A program made the translations under genes and the position numbers. From CAVVMA01 sp963788205 (GTDB lineage: Bacteria > Desulfobacterota > Binatia > Binatales > Binataceae), in contig CAWBGG010000007.1 in assembly GCA_963788205.1 (NCBI GenBank), positions 248,001-312,000 on the forward strand: a stretch of DNA of 64,000 nucleotides, read 5' to 3'. The notes below the pieces were generated by a model. It did no database searches and had not been told where the DNA came from. It saw only the letters and a list, made by a program, of their open reading frames with translations. Every line of letters begins with the position of its first letter. The stretch's first letter is position 1. Shown here piece by piece: positions 46,169-56,668 of the stretch.

Positions 46169-47305
46169 GTGGAACTGGTCATCGATCGTAGTTCGCTGGT
46201 TAACGGACTTTCTCTGGTGCAGGGAATCGTCGAGCGCCGCAACACCGTGCCGATTCTCGGCCACGTCCTGATGGAGTCGAACGCGGGTGCTCTCCAGCTC
46301 GCCGCGACCGACCTCGAAGTCGGAATCCGCACCGAGATCGGATGTAAATCCGCCAAGGGCGGCAGCCTCACGCTCAACGCGCGTAAATTGTTCGAGATCG
46401 TGCGCGAGGCAGCCGGCGATGAGGTTCAATTCAAATCGCTCGACAACGATTGGGTCGAGATCAAATGCGGGCGGGCGCGTTTCAAAATGATGGGACTCGA
46501 TCCGCGCCAGTTTCCCGCGATGCCGCGCCAAGGCGAGCAGAAGGACAAGGGCACTGTCCGCCAACTGAAGGGCGAGCTCAATCTGCCGGCGTCGGTTCTC
46601 GCCGCCATGATCGACAAGACGCTTTTCGCGGTCAGTCCTGACGAAACTCGTTACAATTTCAGCGGCGTATTCGTCGAGTCACCCGAGCCGGGAACGGCGG
46701 TCATGGTTGCGACCGACGGTCATCGCCTCTCGCTGATCCGGCGCGAGGTCAAAGATTTCTCGACCCAGGGCGGCGTGATTATTCCGCGCAAGGGTGTTGG
46801 CGAGCTGCGCAAGCTGCTCGATCACGAGGGCGACGCCGAAGTGAAGCTGACCTTTGACGGCCAACTGGCTTGGCTCAAACGCGGCGCTACTGAAATTTCG
46901 ATGCGCCTGGTCGAAGGCGAATTCGCCGACTACCGGGGCGTTATTCCCAAGGACACCCGCTACGCCGTGAAGGTCAAACGCGACGACATTTTCGCCGCGG
47001 TCAGGCGGGTGGCAATCTTCTCCAACGAGCGCTTTCACGGGGTCAAGTTGGCCTTCTCAGCCGATACGTTGACCGTCTCCTCGACCAGTCCCGACCTCGG
47101 CGAGGCCAGCGATTCCATCGATGTGGACTTCAAGGGCGAAGACGTATCGATCGGGTTCAACGCGTCGTACGTCACTCAGGCGCTGAGCGCAATTCCTCCC
47201 GAAAGCGAGGTCGTCCTCGGCATCACCGATGAGGTCAGCCCAGGTGTAATCACCACCCCGGCCGACTCGGGATTTACCTACGTCGTCATGCCGATGCGCC
47301 TGTGA
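46169..47305 (+). CDS. dnaN: DNA polymerase III beta subunit (sliding clamp)
   Basis: This protein has 378 residues from GTG 46169, with AGGAG about ten bases upstream. Three clamp domains are seen; the N-terminus MELVIDRSSLVNGLSLVQGIVERRN (residues 1-25) is typical, as is the C-terminal YVVMPMRL. It forms the dimeric ring that tethers polymerase III and other repair proteins. Standard dnaA-dnaN order is kept, but recF does not follow. Confidence 0.95.
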   Translation: MELVIDRSSLVNGLSLVQGIVERRNTVPILGHVLMESNAGALQLAATDLEVGIRTEIGCKSAKGGSLTLNARKLFEIVREAAGDEVQFKSLDNDWVEIKCGRARFKMMGLDPRQFPAMPRQGEQKDKGTVRQLKGELNLPASVLAAMIDKTLFAVSPDETRYNFSGVFVESPEPGTAVMVATDGHRLSLIRREVKDFSTQGGVIIPRKGVGELRKLLDHEGDAEVKLTFDGQLAWLKRGATEISMRLVEGEFADYRGVIPKDTRYAVKVKRDDIFAAVRRVAIFSNERFHGVKLAFSADTLTVSSTSPDLGEASDSIDVDFKGEDVSIGFNASYVTQALSAIPPESEVVLGITDEVSPGVITTPADSGFTYVVMPMRL

Positions 47306-47573
47306 GATCCGCGCCGGTCCGCACCCCGTGCCGGCCCGGTCGAAGCGCGCCGCTAATCGAAGCCGGTTTAGCCTCCAAATCCGCGCGTTCCACCTCCCGT
47401 TTAGCCGGGAAACCCCCGCCGGTTTAGCGGCTTGCGCCTGTCGCACGAGGCGGTATCGCTTCATTACCGCTTGCACAATCCTCTGGAAATGTGGGAAGTA
47501 CCAAGGGCGGGCGGTTAAGCGCCAGCTATGGTCAATTGGCGATGCTCACTGCAACGGGAGGACGAGGGCTTCG
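47306..47573. repeat. Intergenic region with GCCGGTTTAGC repeats
   Basis: Between dnaN and the lipoprotein gene, the 11-mer GCCGGTTTAGC occurs at 47362-47372 and again at 47418-47428, 56 bases apart, with a related CCCGTTTAGCCGGG between them. No gene, terminator or RNA was recognised. Confidence 0.35.
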
Positions 47574-47969
47574 ATGAAGCTGCGCTCCGATAGTTTGTAT
47601 TCCGCGGCTAAGGTGACCATCGCGGCTATCGCCTGCGCCGCCACCGTGATGGGCTGTGCTAATCAGCCGAAACGTCAGGTTGGATGGTGCGCCGTCGGTG
47701 GGGCTGCGGTCGGAACCGTAGTCGGAGGTGCGCTGGGGATCGGAATCGGCGGTTACAAGGGACTCGCCAACTGCTGCCATCACGATAGCGAGACCACCGC
47801 GGCAATCTCTGACACCCTCGGCGTTGCCGGCGGCTTCCTGATCGGCGGGGTGATTGGCCACTACGCGTGCGACCCGGTCGTGGAGGCTCCTCCACCGCCG
47901 CCAATGGTCGCGTCGCCAACGCCGCCCGCGCCGGCAGCTCCGGCTGCTTCCGGGACCGCCTCCCGGTAA
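47574..47969 (+). CDS. Glycine-zipper lipoprotein
   Basis: This protein has 131 residues from ATG 47574, with GGGAGGACGAGG upstream. The signal peptide ends in a lipobox (VMGC), so Cys28 or so is lipidated. The mature part has a glycine-zipper stretch (GGAAVGTVVGGALGIGIGG), two His-Cys pairs (ANCCHHD), a second Gly-rich helix and a Pro/Ala-rich tail. Such proteins usually sit in the outer membrane or periplasm. The precise role is unknown. Confidence 0.75.
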   Translation: MKLRSDSLYSAAKVTIAAIACAATVMGCANQPKRQVGWCAVGGAAVGTVVGGALGIGIGGYKGLANCCHHDSETTAAISDTLGVAGGFLIGGVIGHYACDPVVEAPPPPPMVASPTPPAPAAPAASGTASR

Positions 47970-48160
47970 CAGCGTCACGCGCGAACGAATTTTATCGCTC
48001 TCTAGCCAGCCGCGTCACGTAGGGCGAGGTTGCGCCCGCTCCAATCGGCGGTCGAGTTCCTCAAGGCTGGCCACGAACCAAACCTGATAACCGCGGTTCG
48101 ACTCGTACACGAAGTCACGTAAGGCATCGGACTCACTGGCTTGCTCGGGCGGTTGTCAAT

Positions 48161-50302
48161 CTACGGTGCGAGGGGCACACCGTGGACGAAGCCTGCGGCT
48201 TGGCGGCTCAAGCTGCTTTTGCTCTCGGGGATGAAATCGATCTCGACCTGAGAAGTTCCATGGGAGCGCAGCGCGGCGAAGAGAGTCGAGTCCATATCGG
48301 CTTCGCATCTCCAGGTCCAGCTTTTCGCAACAGCACCGCCGTAGGTTGGTCCGCCCGACGCATCGAGGTGCCATAGTCTGGGCCAGCCGCCGGGTATCAG
48401 GGTGTCGGAGGTCGCGAGCTTGTTCGCTCCGTCGTCGAGCGCGCATTCAATCCTGCCCATGTCAGCGGCCGCTCTGCCCACCACGGCATTCCAGGTTACG
48501 GACGGATGCCACGGACCGCCTGCGATCGGGGTCGTTGCCGCGAAAGAGCAGATGGCGGCATTGACCCCGGCCTTGAGTGCGACATCGGCCATTGGAGAAC
48601 ACCGACCGCCCACGACGGCGGTCTTGACCACCACCTGATATGCGATTCGGCCGTCGGGCAGGCGCACCGTCACCAGCGGCGGTTGTGGCGGCGGCCGATC
48701 GCCGGCGAACACGAAGACCCCGCGCGTGAACCTGGAATAAAGCAAGTCCGGATCGTCGAAGATGTATCGATCGAACCGGTTGGGCTCGATGTGCGGGTGC
48801 AACAGCAACGGATATGCGCCTGGCGGGTACACCAGCCCCTCGCGCTGCTCCAGTGCAGGCGGGTAATGACCGTGAAACAGTACGTGCATGTAGGTCTGAG
48901 AGATGCTGGGGCTGATAACCACCGGACTTTTGTCGTCGGCGAGTTTTTCGATCGCCGCCATCACCTGATCCATGCCGTAGTAGAAATATGGTGCCGAGAT
49001 GGTGGGGTAGTCCCGGAAATACGACCACGCGAAGCGCCCGCCATGGAATACGGCTCCGGCAACGAGCAGGCCGACCGCGATCTCTTTCAGCACGGTGCGC
49101 GTGGAGAGCCACTCGAGCATCACGACCAAACCCAGGACCGAAAGCAGTATCCACGGCGCGATCGCCAACACGTCGTGCCGCGCCTGTGGGTGCCGGAAAA
49201 ACATCCACGGGTCGAACGCCAGCCCGCCGGGCGCGGATGCGGCGCCCAACACGCCCCGCGGAGCCAGCAGCGCTGCCGGAACCGCGGCGAGCATCAGCCA
49301 TCCCAGAAGCAGCACGGCGAGTTTTCTGCGGCGCCTTTCGAGCAGCGCCGCCAGACCCATCGCGATCATGAAGACCTGCTCCGGCAGCAGCATGCCGAAC
49401 CCGGGTGGAAACAGCAGCTCGCAACGATCGCCACGATCGCCGTGCAGGAAAAGAAAGCCGGGGTTAAAATAGCCCAGCCACCCGGCGCCGAAATTCGCCA
49501 ACCCAATCCCGGTCGACGCAGTTTGTTCGCCCGCCGCGCTAGCGTGAAACACCGACATCATGTTCAGGCGGGCCTGCAACTCGGCTCGATGGCCAATCGT
49601 GAAGATGACCTGAGGCGCGGCGATCACGGCGAGGATCGCGGCGGCGAGTAACGCGCGGCCCCCGGCTTGCCTGAGCGGCCGCCGGTACAGCACCGCGAGC
49701 ATCGCCACCATCGCCGGCGTGAACCCCTTGGTTATCGGATTGGTATAGAGCGTCAGTCCAAAGAAGGCCGCGCTCAGGATCAGCCACAGAGCGGTGCGGC
49801 GATTTAGCCAGATGAAGAAGCAAAGCATCGCCAAGCTGACGGTGGCCGATACGGTGGCTGCTTCGACTCCGTAGCGGCTGAGCGGCAGGTGCCACGGCGA
49901 GAGACTGGTGAGTAGCGCCGCGACCGCGGCCCCCGGCATCCCGAACATCAAGCCGGCCAGCGCGGTGATCGCGAAAAGGTCGGTGATGCCCCACATCGCC
50001 GCTCCCAGCCGCACCACCGCGGTCTTCATGCCGAACGCCGCAATCAGCGGAATGAGCGAATAGTCGAACAAGGGCATCCGCTGGTCATTGAACCCCTGGA
50101 TGACGATCGGAAGAAAGTTGCCGTGATGGTCGCGGCCCGTGGTCAGGATGCTGTAGGAATCGTAGCCGTTGCACTCTTCATCGCAGTACGTTCCGGCGGG
50201 CACGCTTGCCAATCGAGTCACGCGCAGACCGATACCGGCAACCAGCGCGGCCGCCAGGAGCAGACCACTGAGACGGTTCAGGCCTTTCGCCGGAGTTTCC
50301 AT
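48161..50302 (-). CDS. ArnT/PMT-like membrane glycosyltransferase (1)
   Basis: This protein has 713 residues. About 10-12 membrane helices occupy residues 1-430, followed by a ~280-residue extracytoplasmic domain. The first external loop contains YCDEECNGYDSYSI, with acidic residues where GT-C enzymes place the catalytic Asp/Glu. These enzymes transfer a sugar from a polyprenyl-phosphate donor. Acceptor is unknown. A second enzyme of the same class lies upstream in the same direction, 76 bases away. Confidence 0.78.
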   Translation of the reverse strand: METPAKGLNRLSGLLLAAALVAGIGLRVTRLASVPAGTYCDEECNGYDSYSILTTGRDHHGNFLPIVIQGFNDQRMPLFDYSLIPLIAAFGMKTAVVRLGAAMWGITDLFAITALAGLMFGMPGAAVAALLTSLSPWHLPLSRYGVEAATVSATVSLAMLCFFIWLNRRTALWLILSAAFFGLTLYTNPITKGFTPAMVAMLAVLYRRPLRQAGGRALLAAAILAVIAAPQVIFTIGHRAELQARLNMMSVFHASAAGEQTASTGIGLANFGAGWLGYFNPGFLFLHGDRGDRCELLFPPGFGMLLPEQVFMIAMGLAALLERRRRKLAVLLLGWLMLAAVPAALLAPRGVLGAASAPGGLAFDPWMFFRHPQARHDVLAIAPWILLSVLGLVVMLEWLSTRTVLKEIAVGLLVAGAVFHGGRFAWSYFRDYPTISAPYFYYGMDQVMAAIEKLADDKSPVVISPSISQTYMHVLFHGHYPPALEQREGLVYPPGAYPLLLHPHIEPNRFDRYIFDDPDLLYSRFTRGVFVFAGDRPPPQPPLVTVRLPDGRIAYQVVVKTAVVGGRCSPMADVALKAGVNAAICSFAATTPIAGGPWHPSVTWNAVVGRAAADMGRIECALDDGANKLATSDTLIPGGWPRLWHLDASGGPTYGGAVAKSWTWRCEADMDSTLFAALRSHGTSQVEIDFIPESKSSLSRQAAGFVHGVPLAP

Positions 50303-50378
50303 TTTGAAGTAACCCCCTTCGGACGAGATAGACCAGGCCGGCCTTTCTCAAACGGGTACGGGCTAGATTCGATCCGCG

Positions 50379-52163
50379 TTAGGTGCGCCTACCGTCCCCG
50401 CCGACTTTCAGCAGGACCTGCTTGTTGCGCTGCTCGCGATCATCTTCCCAAGGGAAGGTCGCCTCGGCCGCGACTATCGTGGCCGGCACTCCCATCGCCT
50501 CCATATCGCGGCGCCGCGTGACCACCCATCGCACGCCCTGAGCGGCGATCGCGCTTCTCAATGCCGCGGGGTCTTCGTACATCGGTACCGGCTTGGCCGC
50601 GTCCATATAGAACAGCGGTGCTTCGGCGCGAAAGAAGACCAAATCCGTCATATCGCCATGTAGGTCACGGCTGACCTGTTCACCGAACGCTTTTTCGCCC
50701 CGATACTGATCGGTGGACGGCATCGCGAAGATATACACGTAGGTCATCGAGAGATACGCGATAATCCCGACCGAGGCGGCGATCGTGCCGGGACGAAAGT
50801 TCCTCAGCGTATAAAGGGCCGCGGCTGCACAGGCGAGCCAGAACAGGCAGAACAGCGCATGGTCGGGCGTCGCGGGATAGATGCGCCACTGAACGGGGCG
50901 CATCCAGGCCGGCAGCAGCATCACCGCCCCGGCCGCGAGGATCGCAACCAGCACGTAGTAGCCCAACTTCAGCAGCCAGCCGGCGGCGGGTGAGATTTCC
51001 TCCCGGCGGCGCATCAGCAATCGCGCGATCAGCATCGCGCCGGCCGGCAGAATCGGCAGGATATAGTAGCTGCGCCGTGAGCCCGAAAGCGTGAAGAAGA
51101 CGAACGTCGCCCAGAAATAGACCAGCGCGAGCCGGTCAGCCGCCGGATCGTGTCGCGCATAGTCGTGGCGGTGATACGCCTGAGCCAGTGCGGCGGGAAG
51201 CAGCGCCGACCACGGCGCCATCAGGGCAAAGATCACATAGACGTACAGGTAAACGGGTCCGCGATGGTCGAACGGCTCGAAGAAGCGCACCACGTTCTCG
51301 CGATAGACCATGTAAAGGCCGGCGTTCGAGCGCATCAGGTGCGACGAAATCTGAAACGGAACCGAATAGACGGCGCCGGCCAGCGCGATCGCGGGAATCG
51401 ACCACCAGTTGAAGAACCATCGATTGCGCGACACCAGCCAGTTCACCCGTTGCGACAACGAGCCGATCGATACGCCGTCGTAAAACAGATGCCATCCCTC
51501 GGCAAGGCATGAGTACGCGCCAATCACGACCAGCGGCAGCACGAAACCCAGCAGGCCCTTGGTCAAAGAGGTCGCCGCCATCACCAGCCATAGCGGCACC
51601 ACCCACCATCCGCCGCCCCGCTCGCGATACGACATGAACAGCAGCAACGCACCCAGTTCGCCGGCGATCGTGTCTACGTCGGCCGAGGCGTGGCGCGAAA
51701 AGAAGACAAAACTCATTGAGGTCGCGAGAATAAAGCCCGCCAAGGCCGCGATGCGCCCGTCGTAAAGCCGCCGCGCCAGCAGCATCAGGAGTCCCACCGC
51801 GACAAGTCCTGCGATCGCGCATGGGATTCGCGCCGCGGCTTCGTTCATCGCGCCGGTCAGATGGCTCGCGGCGAGCACCAGCCAGTACGACAGCAGAGGT
51901 TTGTCGTAATAGAGCTGACCGTCGATCGTCGGCCAGAAGTAATTGCCGGTAAGTCGCATCTCGCGGGCGATTTCGGCCCATCGGTATTCCGACGACCACA
52001 GCGCACGCGCCCCCAGCCGCGCGAAGAACAGGATCGCCGCTAGAATCATCACGGCAGTCATCGCGCCGGTCCTCGCACCGACCATGGCGCCAGCCGCCGG
52101 CGCCGCGCCCGTCTGGCGCGCTCGTGGCCCCGTTGCGGGGCCTTGGTTGCGTGCTGTGCCCAT
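50379..52163 (-). CDS. ArnT-like membrane glycosyltransferase (2)
   Basis: This protein has 594 residues from ATG 52163; longer and shorter starts exist and the first ~30 residues are disordered. It is a GT-C protein of the ArnT type: LWSSEYRWAEIAREM and YYDKPLLSYW form the first periplasmic loop, close to the ArnT pattern (DE.R.A.I..EM...W..P......Y..KPPL..W). ArnT adds sugars such as aminoarabinose from undecaprenyl phosphate to lipid A. Here the donor and target are unknown. Followed by the other membrane glycosyltransferase. Confidence 0.82.
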   Translation of the reverse strand: MGTARNQGPATGPRARQTGAAPAAGAMVGARTGAMTAVMILAAILFFARLGARALWSSEYRWAEIAREMRLTGNYFWPTIDGQLYYDKPLLSYWLVLAASHLTGAMNEAAARIPCAIAGLVAVGLLMLLARRLYDGRIAALAGFILATSMSFVFFSRHASADVDTIAGELGALLLFMSYRERGGGWWVVPLWLVMAATSLTKGLLGFVLPLVVIGAYSCLAEGWHLFYDGVSIGSLSQRVNWLVSRNRWFFNWWSIPAIALAGAVYSVPFQISSHLMRSNAGLYMVYRENVVRFFEPFDHRGPVYLYVYVIFALMAPWSALLPAALAQAYHRHDYARHDPAADRLALVYFWATFVFFTLSGSRRSYYILPILPAGAMLIARLLMRRREEISPAAGWLLKLGYYVLVAILAAGAVMLLPAWMRPVQWRIYPATPDHALFCLFWLACAAAALYTLRNFRPGTIAASVGIIAYLSMTYVYIFAMPSTDQYRGEKAFGEQVSRDLHGDMTDLVFFRAEAPLFYMDAAKPVPMYEDPAALRSAIAAQGVRWVVTRRRDMEAMGVPATIVAAEATFPWEDDREQRNKQVLLKVGGDGRRT

Positions 52164-52283
52164 CGCCGGAAATTCTAGCCGCGTGCGCCGCCCGCCCGCC
52201 ACCAGCTATAATGCAGTAATCGCCTGCGTGGTTGCGTCCGGCGAGTCATCAAAGTCGAAAAATCCGCGCAAGCCGAGAGGTTC

Positions 52284-54364
52284 ATGAGTCAGCAATCCGG
52301 GCACGACGAGGCGCGCAAGCCGAATCGGCTCATCAACGAGCAGAGTCCCTACCTTCGCCAGCACGCCTTCAACCCCGTCGATTGGTATCCGTGGAGCGAA
52401 GAGGCGCTCGCCCGCGCCAAGGCCGAGAACAAGCCCATCCTGCTCTCCATAGGCTACTCCGCCTGCCATTGGTGTCACGTGATGGAGCGCGAGTCGTTCG
52501 AGAACCAGGCCATCGCGGGCCTGATGAACGAGCATTTCGTCTCGATCAAGGTCGATCGCGAGGAACGGCCCGACCTCGATCAGATTTACATGGACGCGGT
52601 GCAGTTGATCACCGGGCGAGGCGGATGGCCGCTGACGATGTTTCTGACTTCCGACGGCAAGCCGTTCTACGGCGGGACTTATTTTCCACCCGAGGATCGG
52701 CAGGGGATGCCGGGCTTTCCGCGCGTGCTGCTCGGTGTGGCGCAGGCGTTTCAAAAGCAGGCCCATGAGGTTCAGCACAACGTCGAGAAGCTGACCGCGG
52801 CGCTCGGCGCGATGACGGATTACCAGCCCGCCGAGGGCGAGCTTCGCAGCGGACTGCCGCAAGCCGCCGCCCGCGCGCTCGGTGAGCATTACGACAGCAT
52901 CAACGGCGGTATCGGTCGCGCGCCCAAGTTCCCGAACACTTTCGTCTTCTCCCTGTTCCTGCGCGTCAGCCAGTCCGAGGGCGACTTCGGACTGGCCGAG
53001 ATGGTCCGCCAGACGCTCAACAAAATGGCCAAGGGCGGGATCTACGATCAGATTGGCGGCGGCTTCCATCGCTACAGCGTGGACGATCAATGGCTGGTGC
53101 CGCACTTCGAGAAGATGCTCTACGATAACGCCCTGCTCGCGCGGTTGTATCTCGACGCCGGCCGCGCCCTGAACGAGCCCGAGTTCCTGCGTATCGCCGG
53201 CGAGATCCTCGACTACGTGCTGCGCGAGATGACCAGTCCCGACGGCGGCTTCTATTCCTCTCAGGACGCCGACAGCGAAGGCGAGGAAGGCAAGTTCTTC
53301 GTCTGGACGCTCCCGGAGGTTCGCCGCCTGCTGGGCGATGAGCTGGCCAAAATCGCCGGCCGCTACTTGGACATCACCGGCGACGGCAACTTCGAGGGCA
53401 AGAACATCCTGCATCGTACCATCGAGGGCGCCGAAGCGGCGCGGATGTTCCAGAAGTCCGAAGAGCAGATTACGGAGTCGATCGCCGAGATTCGGCAGCG
53501 ACTCTTTGCCGCGCGCGAGCTGCGCATCAAGCCGGCCCGCGACGAGAAGATCCTCGCGGCCTGGAACGGGATGATGATCAGCGCTCTGGCCGAGGGCTAC
53601 CGGGCCCTCGGCGAGCCGCGCTATCTGGAGGCCGCGCGCCGCGCCTGCCAATTCGCGATGACCCGGATGTGGGACGGGCGCGCGCTGCGACGCTCGGTCA
53701 AGGACGGCGTCGCGCGCTTCAACGCCTACCTGGAAGATTACGGATTGATGGTCAACGCGCTCGTCGATACCTACGAGGCCGCCGTCGACCCGGCCTACCT
53801 GGCCGACGCGCGCCGCCTGACCGACGCGATTCTTGAGCGCTTTCTGGATCGAGAAAAGGGCGGCTTCTTCTTCACCTCCGACGACCATGAGACGCTGATC
53901 GCGCGCACCAAGCCGGTGTTCGACGGCTCGACGCCCTCGGGCAACAGCGCCGCCGTGATGGCGCTGCTGCGGATGCACACCTACTGCGGCGAGGAGCGCT
54001 ACTTCGCCGAGGCCGCGCGCGCGCTGCGCCTGTTCAAGGACTTGATCGAGCAGCAGCCGTTTTCGTTCGCGCACATGCTCGAAGCGATCGATCTCTACCA
54101 GCGCGGGCCGACCGAGATCGTAACCATCGGCGCGCGCGCGACGCCCGAATTCACCCGCTGGACCGAACGGCTGGGGCTTCACTACCTGCCCAATCGCGCC
54201 CTGTTCTGGATCGATCCCGGGGCGTCGCCGGCGGCTTTCTTCCTGAACAGGCGCGCGGCAAGGGTCAGATCGATGGCCAGACCACGGCTTATATTTGCCG
54301 CGATCGGACCTGCTCGACCCCGATCACTTCTATCGAGGAAGTCGAGGCGCAATTGCGGGAATAG
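52284..54364 (+). CDS. Thioredoxin-like DUF255 (YyaL/SSP411) protein, frameshift near C-terminus
   Basis: The N-terminal ~160 residues are thioredoxin-like with the CHWCHVM motif (CXXC) near residue 61. The rest forms an (alpha/alpha)6 barrel of the N-acylglucosamine-2-epimerase/glycosidase type (NGGIGRAPKFPN, HFEKMLYDNA, WNGMMI). From about 54234-54240 the frame must change: the other frame continues EQARGKGQIDGQTTAYICRD with a C-terminal Cys and stops at 54364, matching the family's end. In the original frame translation would run to 54404 with an unrelated tail. The span is 3n+2 bases, so one base is missing. Function of the family is poorly known. Confidence 0.85.
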
Positions 54365-54403
54365 CGCGGCCGAGGCACAGGCAGGCATGAGAGCGACCAT
54401 CTG

Positions 54404-55345
54404 ATGGGCGAGCGAGCTCGTATCGCGGCGGCCGCGAGCGGCGAACCGGCCTGGTTCGAGCCGATCGCATTGAATCGGCGCGCGAGCGCGGCGCAGTTTC
54501 CGCTCAAGATCGCGGCGCTCAACCTGCAAGGCAGCGGACAGGTCGAGGCGATCTTGCGGCGGCTGGAGCGCCCGCCGCTGCAGGGTGTCGGCGTGCTGCT
54601 GCTCAGCGAGGTGGGATGGCGCACGCGGCCGGTCGGCCGGCGCGAAGTGGTCGCCGAGTTGGCGGCGGCCTTGGGCATGAGCTTCGTCTTTGCGCCGTCG
54701 TGGGGCTACACGGCGTCGCCGGGCGGCCCCATTCTATCGCTCAAGGGCTGCGCGATTCTCTCCGCTCAGCCGCTGAGCAGCGTCACGACCGCACCCATCG
54801 CACTGATACCGCGCAAGTACCCTCCGCATCATCGCGTCGATCGCACGGTCGGGATCATCGCTTCGATCATGATCGGCGGGCGCGAGCTGAAACTGGGCGT
54901 GGTCCATCTCAATCGCCGCGGCTCGCCGCAATTCCGGGACCGGCAGATGGTTGAATTCCTGGCCCCGTTTCCGCCCGACGGTCCGGCCGTGATCGGCGGC
55001 GACTTCAACACCACGACGATCGCCTGGACGCCGCTTACGGTGCTGAAAATACCGGCGCTGATGATGCTGCAACCGCGCAGGTTTCACGATCCGGCGCGCT
55101 ACGAGCCGCTGCTGGGGCGGCTGCTCGAGGCGGGCTTCGCGTTCGACGACGCCAACTGTCCGCTCAAGCCGACCTTCACGTTTACCCGCTTCATTCCGCC
55201 GGCGTTTCGGCCCAAGCTCGACTGGATCGCCCTGCGCGGCCTGCGCGCGGTGCCGGGCTCGGCCGCGGTCGTCCCACCGCGCGCATCGTTCCTGAGCCCG
55301 CGCTTTTCGGATCACGATCTGGTCCTATGCGAGATAACATCCTGA
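54404..55345 (+). CDS. Endonuclease/exonuclease/phosphatase family protein
   Basis: This protein has 313 residues from ATG 54404. It has the four-layer DNase-I-like fold with IAALNLQG at the start, LLLSEVGW (metal-binding Glu), VVHLNRRG, IGGDFNTTTI (Asp/Asn catalytic) and FSDHDLVLCEI (Asp-His pair). These are all EEP hallmarks. Substrate could be DNA, a phosphoinositide-like lipid or a sphingolipid; there is no export signal. It follows the DUF255 gene closely. Confidence 0.85.
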   Translation: MGERARIAAAASGEPAWFEPIALNRRASAAQFPLKIAALNLQGSGQVEAILRRLERPPLQGVGVLLLSEVGWRTRPVGRREVVAELAAALGMSFVFAPSWGYTASPGGPILSLKGCAILSAQPLSSVTTAPIALIPRKYPPHHRVDRTVGIIASIMIGGRELKLGVVHLNRRGSPQFRDRQMVEFLAPFPPDGPAVIGGDFNTTTIAWTPLTVLKIPALMMLQPRRFHDPARYEPLLGRLLEAGFAFDDANCPLKPTFTFTRFIPPAFRPKLDWIALRGLRAVPGSAAVVPPRASFLSPRFSDHDLVLCEITS

Positions 55346-55400
55346 CGCCGCCTGCTGACGCCGCCAGAAACCGTCGGCTGACCTGATTGGGGAGACCAGC

Positions 55401-56507
55401 GTGCCTACAACACCGGCGTTCAACGGACTCGGATTGCATCTCGGCAACCTTGCGCGTCTGTCGCGCGCCGAAACCCGCTCGATCAGCCCGGAGAACCCGA
55501 CCGGAGAGAAGGGCAAGGGCGCGATGGCAGTCCCCGAGCCGGGCCAGGGACCGGCGCGCGACCTGGGGCGCGGCTGGAAGGTTTCGCCCTACATCACGGT
55601 CGCGCCGGGTGAGACCCGCGTGCTCGCCGAGATCAAGGGTTCCGGGGCGATCCAGCAAATCTGGATGACACCGACCGGCCATTGGCGCCACAGTATCCTG
55701 CGCTTTTACTGGGACGGCGCGAAAACTCCGTCAGTCGAAGCGCCGATCGGCGATTTCTTCGCCTGCGGATGGAACAGTTACGGCCAGGTCTCGTCGCTGG
55801 CGGTCTGCGTCAATCCCCGCAGCGGCCTCAATAGCTACTGGGAGATGCCGTTTCGCAAACATTGCAGGATCACGATTAGCAATATCGGCGACGACGCAAT
55901 GGTTCTGTTCTACCAAATCAACTACACATTGACCCAGGTGCCGCGCGACGCTGCCTATTTCCACGCTCAGTTCCGCCGCGTCAATCCGCTGCCCTACCAG
56001 CAGGTCTATACGATCCTCGACGGCATCACGGGCCAGGGCCATTACGCCGGCACTTACATGGCGTGGGGCGTGAACAATTGCGGATGGTGGGGCGAGGGCG
56101 AGATCAAGTTCTATATCGACGGCGACCGCGAGTTTCCCACCATCTGCGGCACCGGCACTGAGGACTATTTCTGCGGCTCGTACGACTTCGACCTCGGCAA
56201 GGAGCAGGGCGGCTATCGCGAATTCACCACGCCCTACGCCGGGTTGGCGCAGGTAATCCGGCCCGACGGGCTCTACAACTCGCAGACCCGCTTTGGGATG
56301 TATCGCTGGCACATCATGGACCCGGTCCGTTTCCGGCGCGATCTGAGGGTCACGATCCAGGCCCTGGGATGGCGCGGCGATCCACGCCGCAATGCCGCCT
56401 ATCTGCCCCTGCAGGACGACATCGCCTCAGTCGCGTATTGGTACCAGACCCTGCCAACCGCGCCGTTCCCCGCGCTGCCGGACAAGGACTATCTGCAGAT
56501 CGTTTAG
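55401..56507 (+). CDS. DUF2961 (glycoside hydrolase 172-like) protein
   Basis: This protein has 368 residues from GTG 55401, with GGGGAGA upstream. DUF2961 proteins form a double beta-jelly roll now classed as GH172, known from difructose dianhydride and arabinofuranoside chemistry. Typical segments here are IQQIWMTP, GDFFACGWN, INYTL, and ICGTGTEDYFCGSYDF, which contains the likely catalytic Glu. No signal peptide is seen, so it may be cytoplasmic. The substrate is not predictable. Confidence 0.82.
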   Translation: MPTTPAFNGLGLHLGNLARLSRAETRSISPENPTGEKGKGAMAVPEPGQGPARDLGRGWKVSPYITVAPGETRVLAEIKGSGAIQQIWMTPTGHWRHSILRFYWDGAKTPSVEAPIGDFFACGWNSYGQVSSLAVCVNPRSGLNSYWEMPFRKHCRITISNIGDDAMVLFYQINYTLTQVPRDAAYFHAQFRRVNPLPYQQVYTILDGITGQGHYAGTYMAWGVNNCGWWGEGEIKFYIDGDREFPTICGTGTEDYFCGSYDFDLGKEQGGYREFTTPYAGLAQVIRPDGLYNSQTRFGMYRWHIMDPVRFRRDLRVTIQALGWRGDPRRNAAYLPLQDDIASVAYWYQTLPTAPFPALPDKDYLQIV

Positions 56508-56668
56508 TAAGCGTATCTCCGGACGAAACGCACCCCGTCCTTGCGGGTATCTATATTGGCACGGCCATGTCAATATCTACGCGCCGGGACTGCGGTGGGG
56601 CTGCCTGAGTGTTTCTTTAATCCTTAGTATTCGCAGTATTCGCAAATCTGCCGCCGTCAGGAGAAGTA

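Noticed and set aside
48015..48157. Coding-like minus-strand frame after the glycosyltransferase (ends in LEELDRRLERAQPRPT)
   Set aside because: It has no start codon, no ribosome binding site and no recognised family. It may be a relic but cannot be supported as a gene.
52206..54182. 658-codon open frame on the minus strand
   Set aside because: It lies wholly antisense to the DUF255 protein, which has clear family motifs. Long antisense frames are expected in GC-rich coding DNA.
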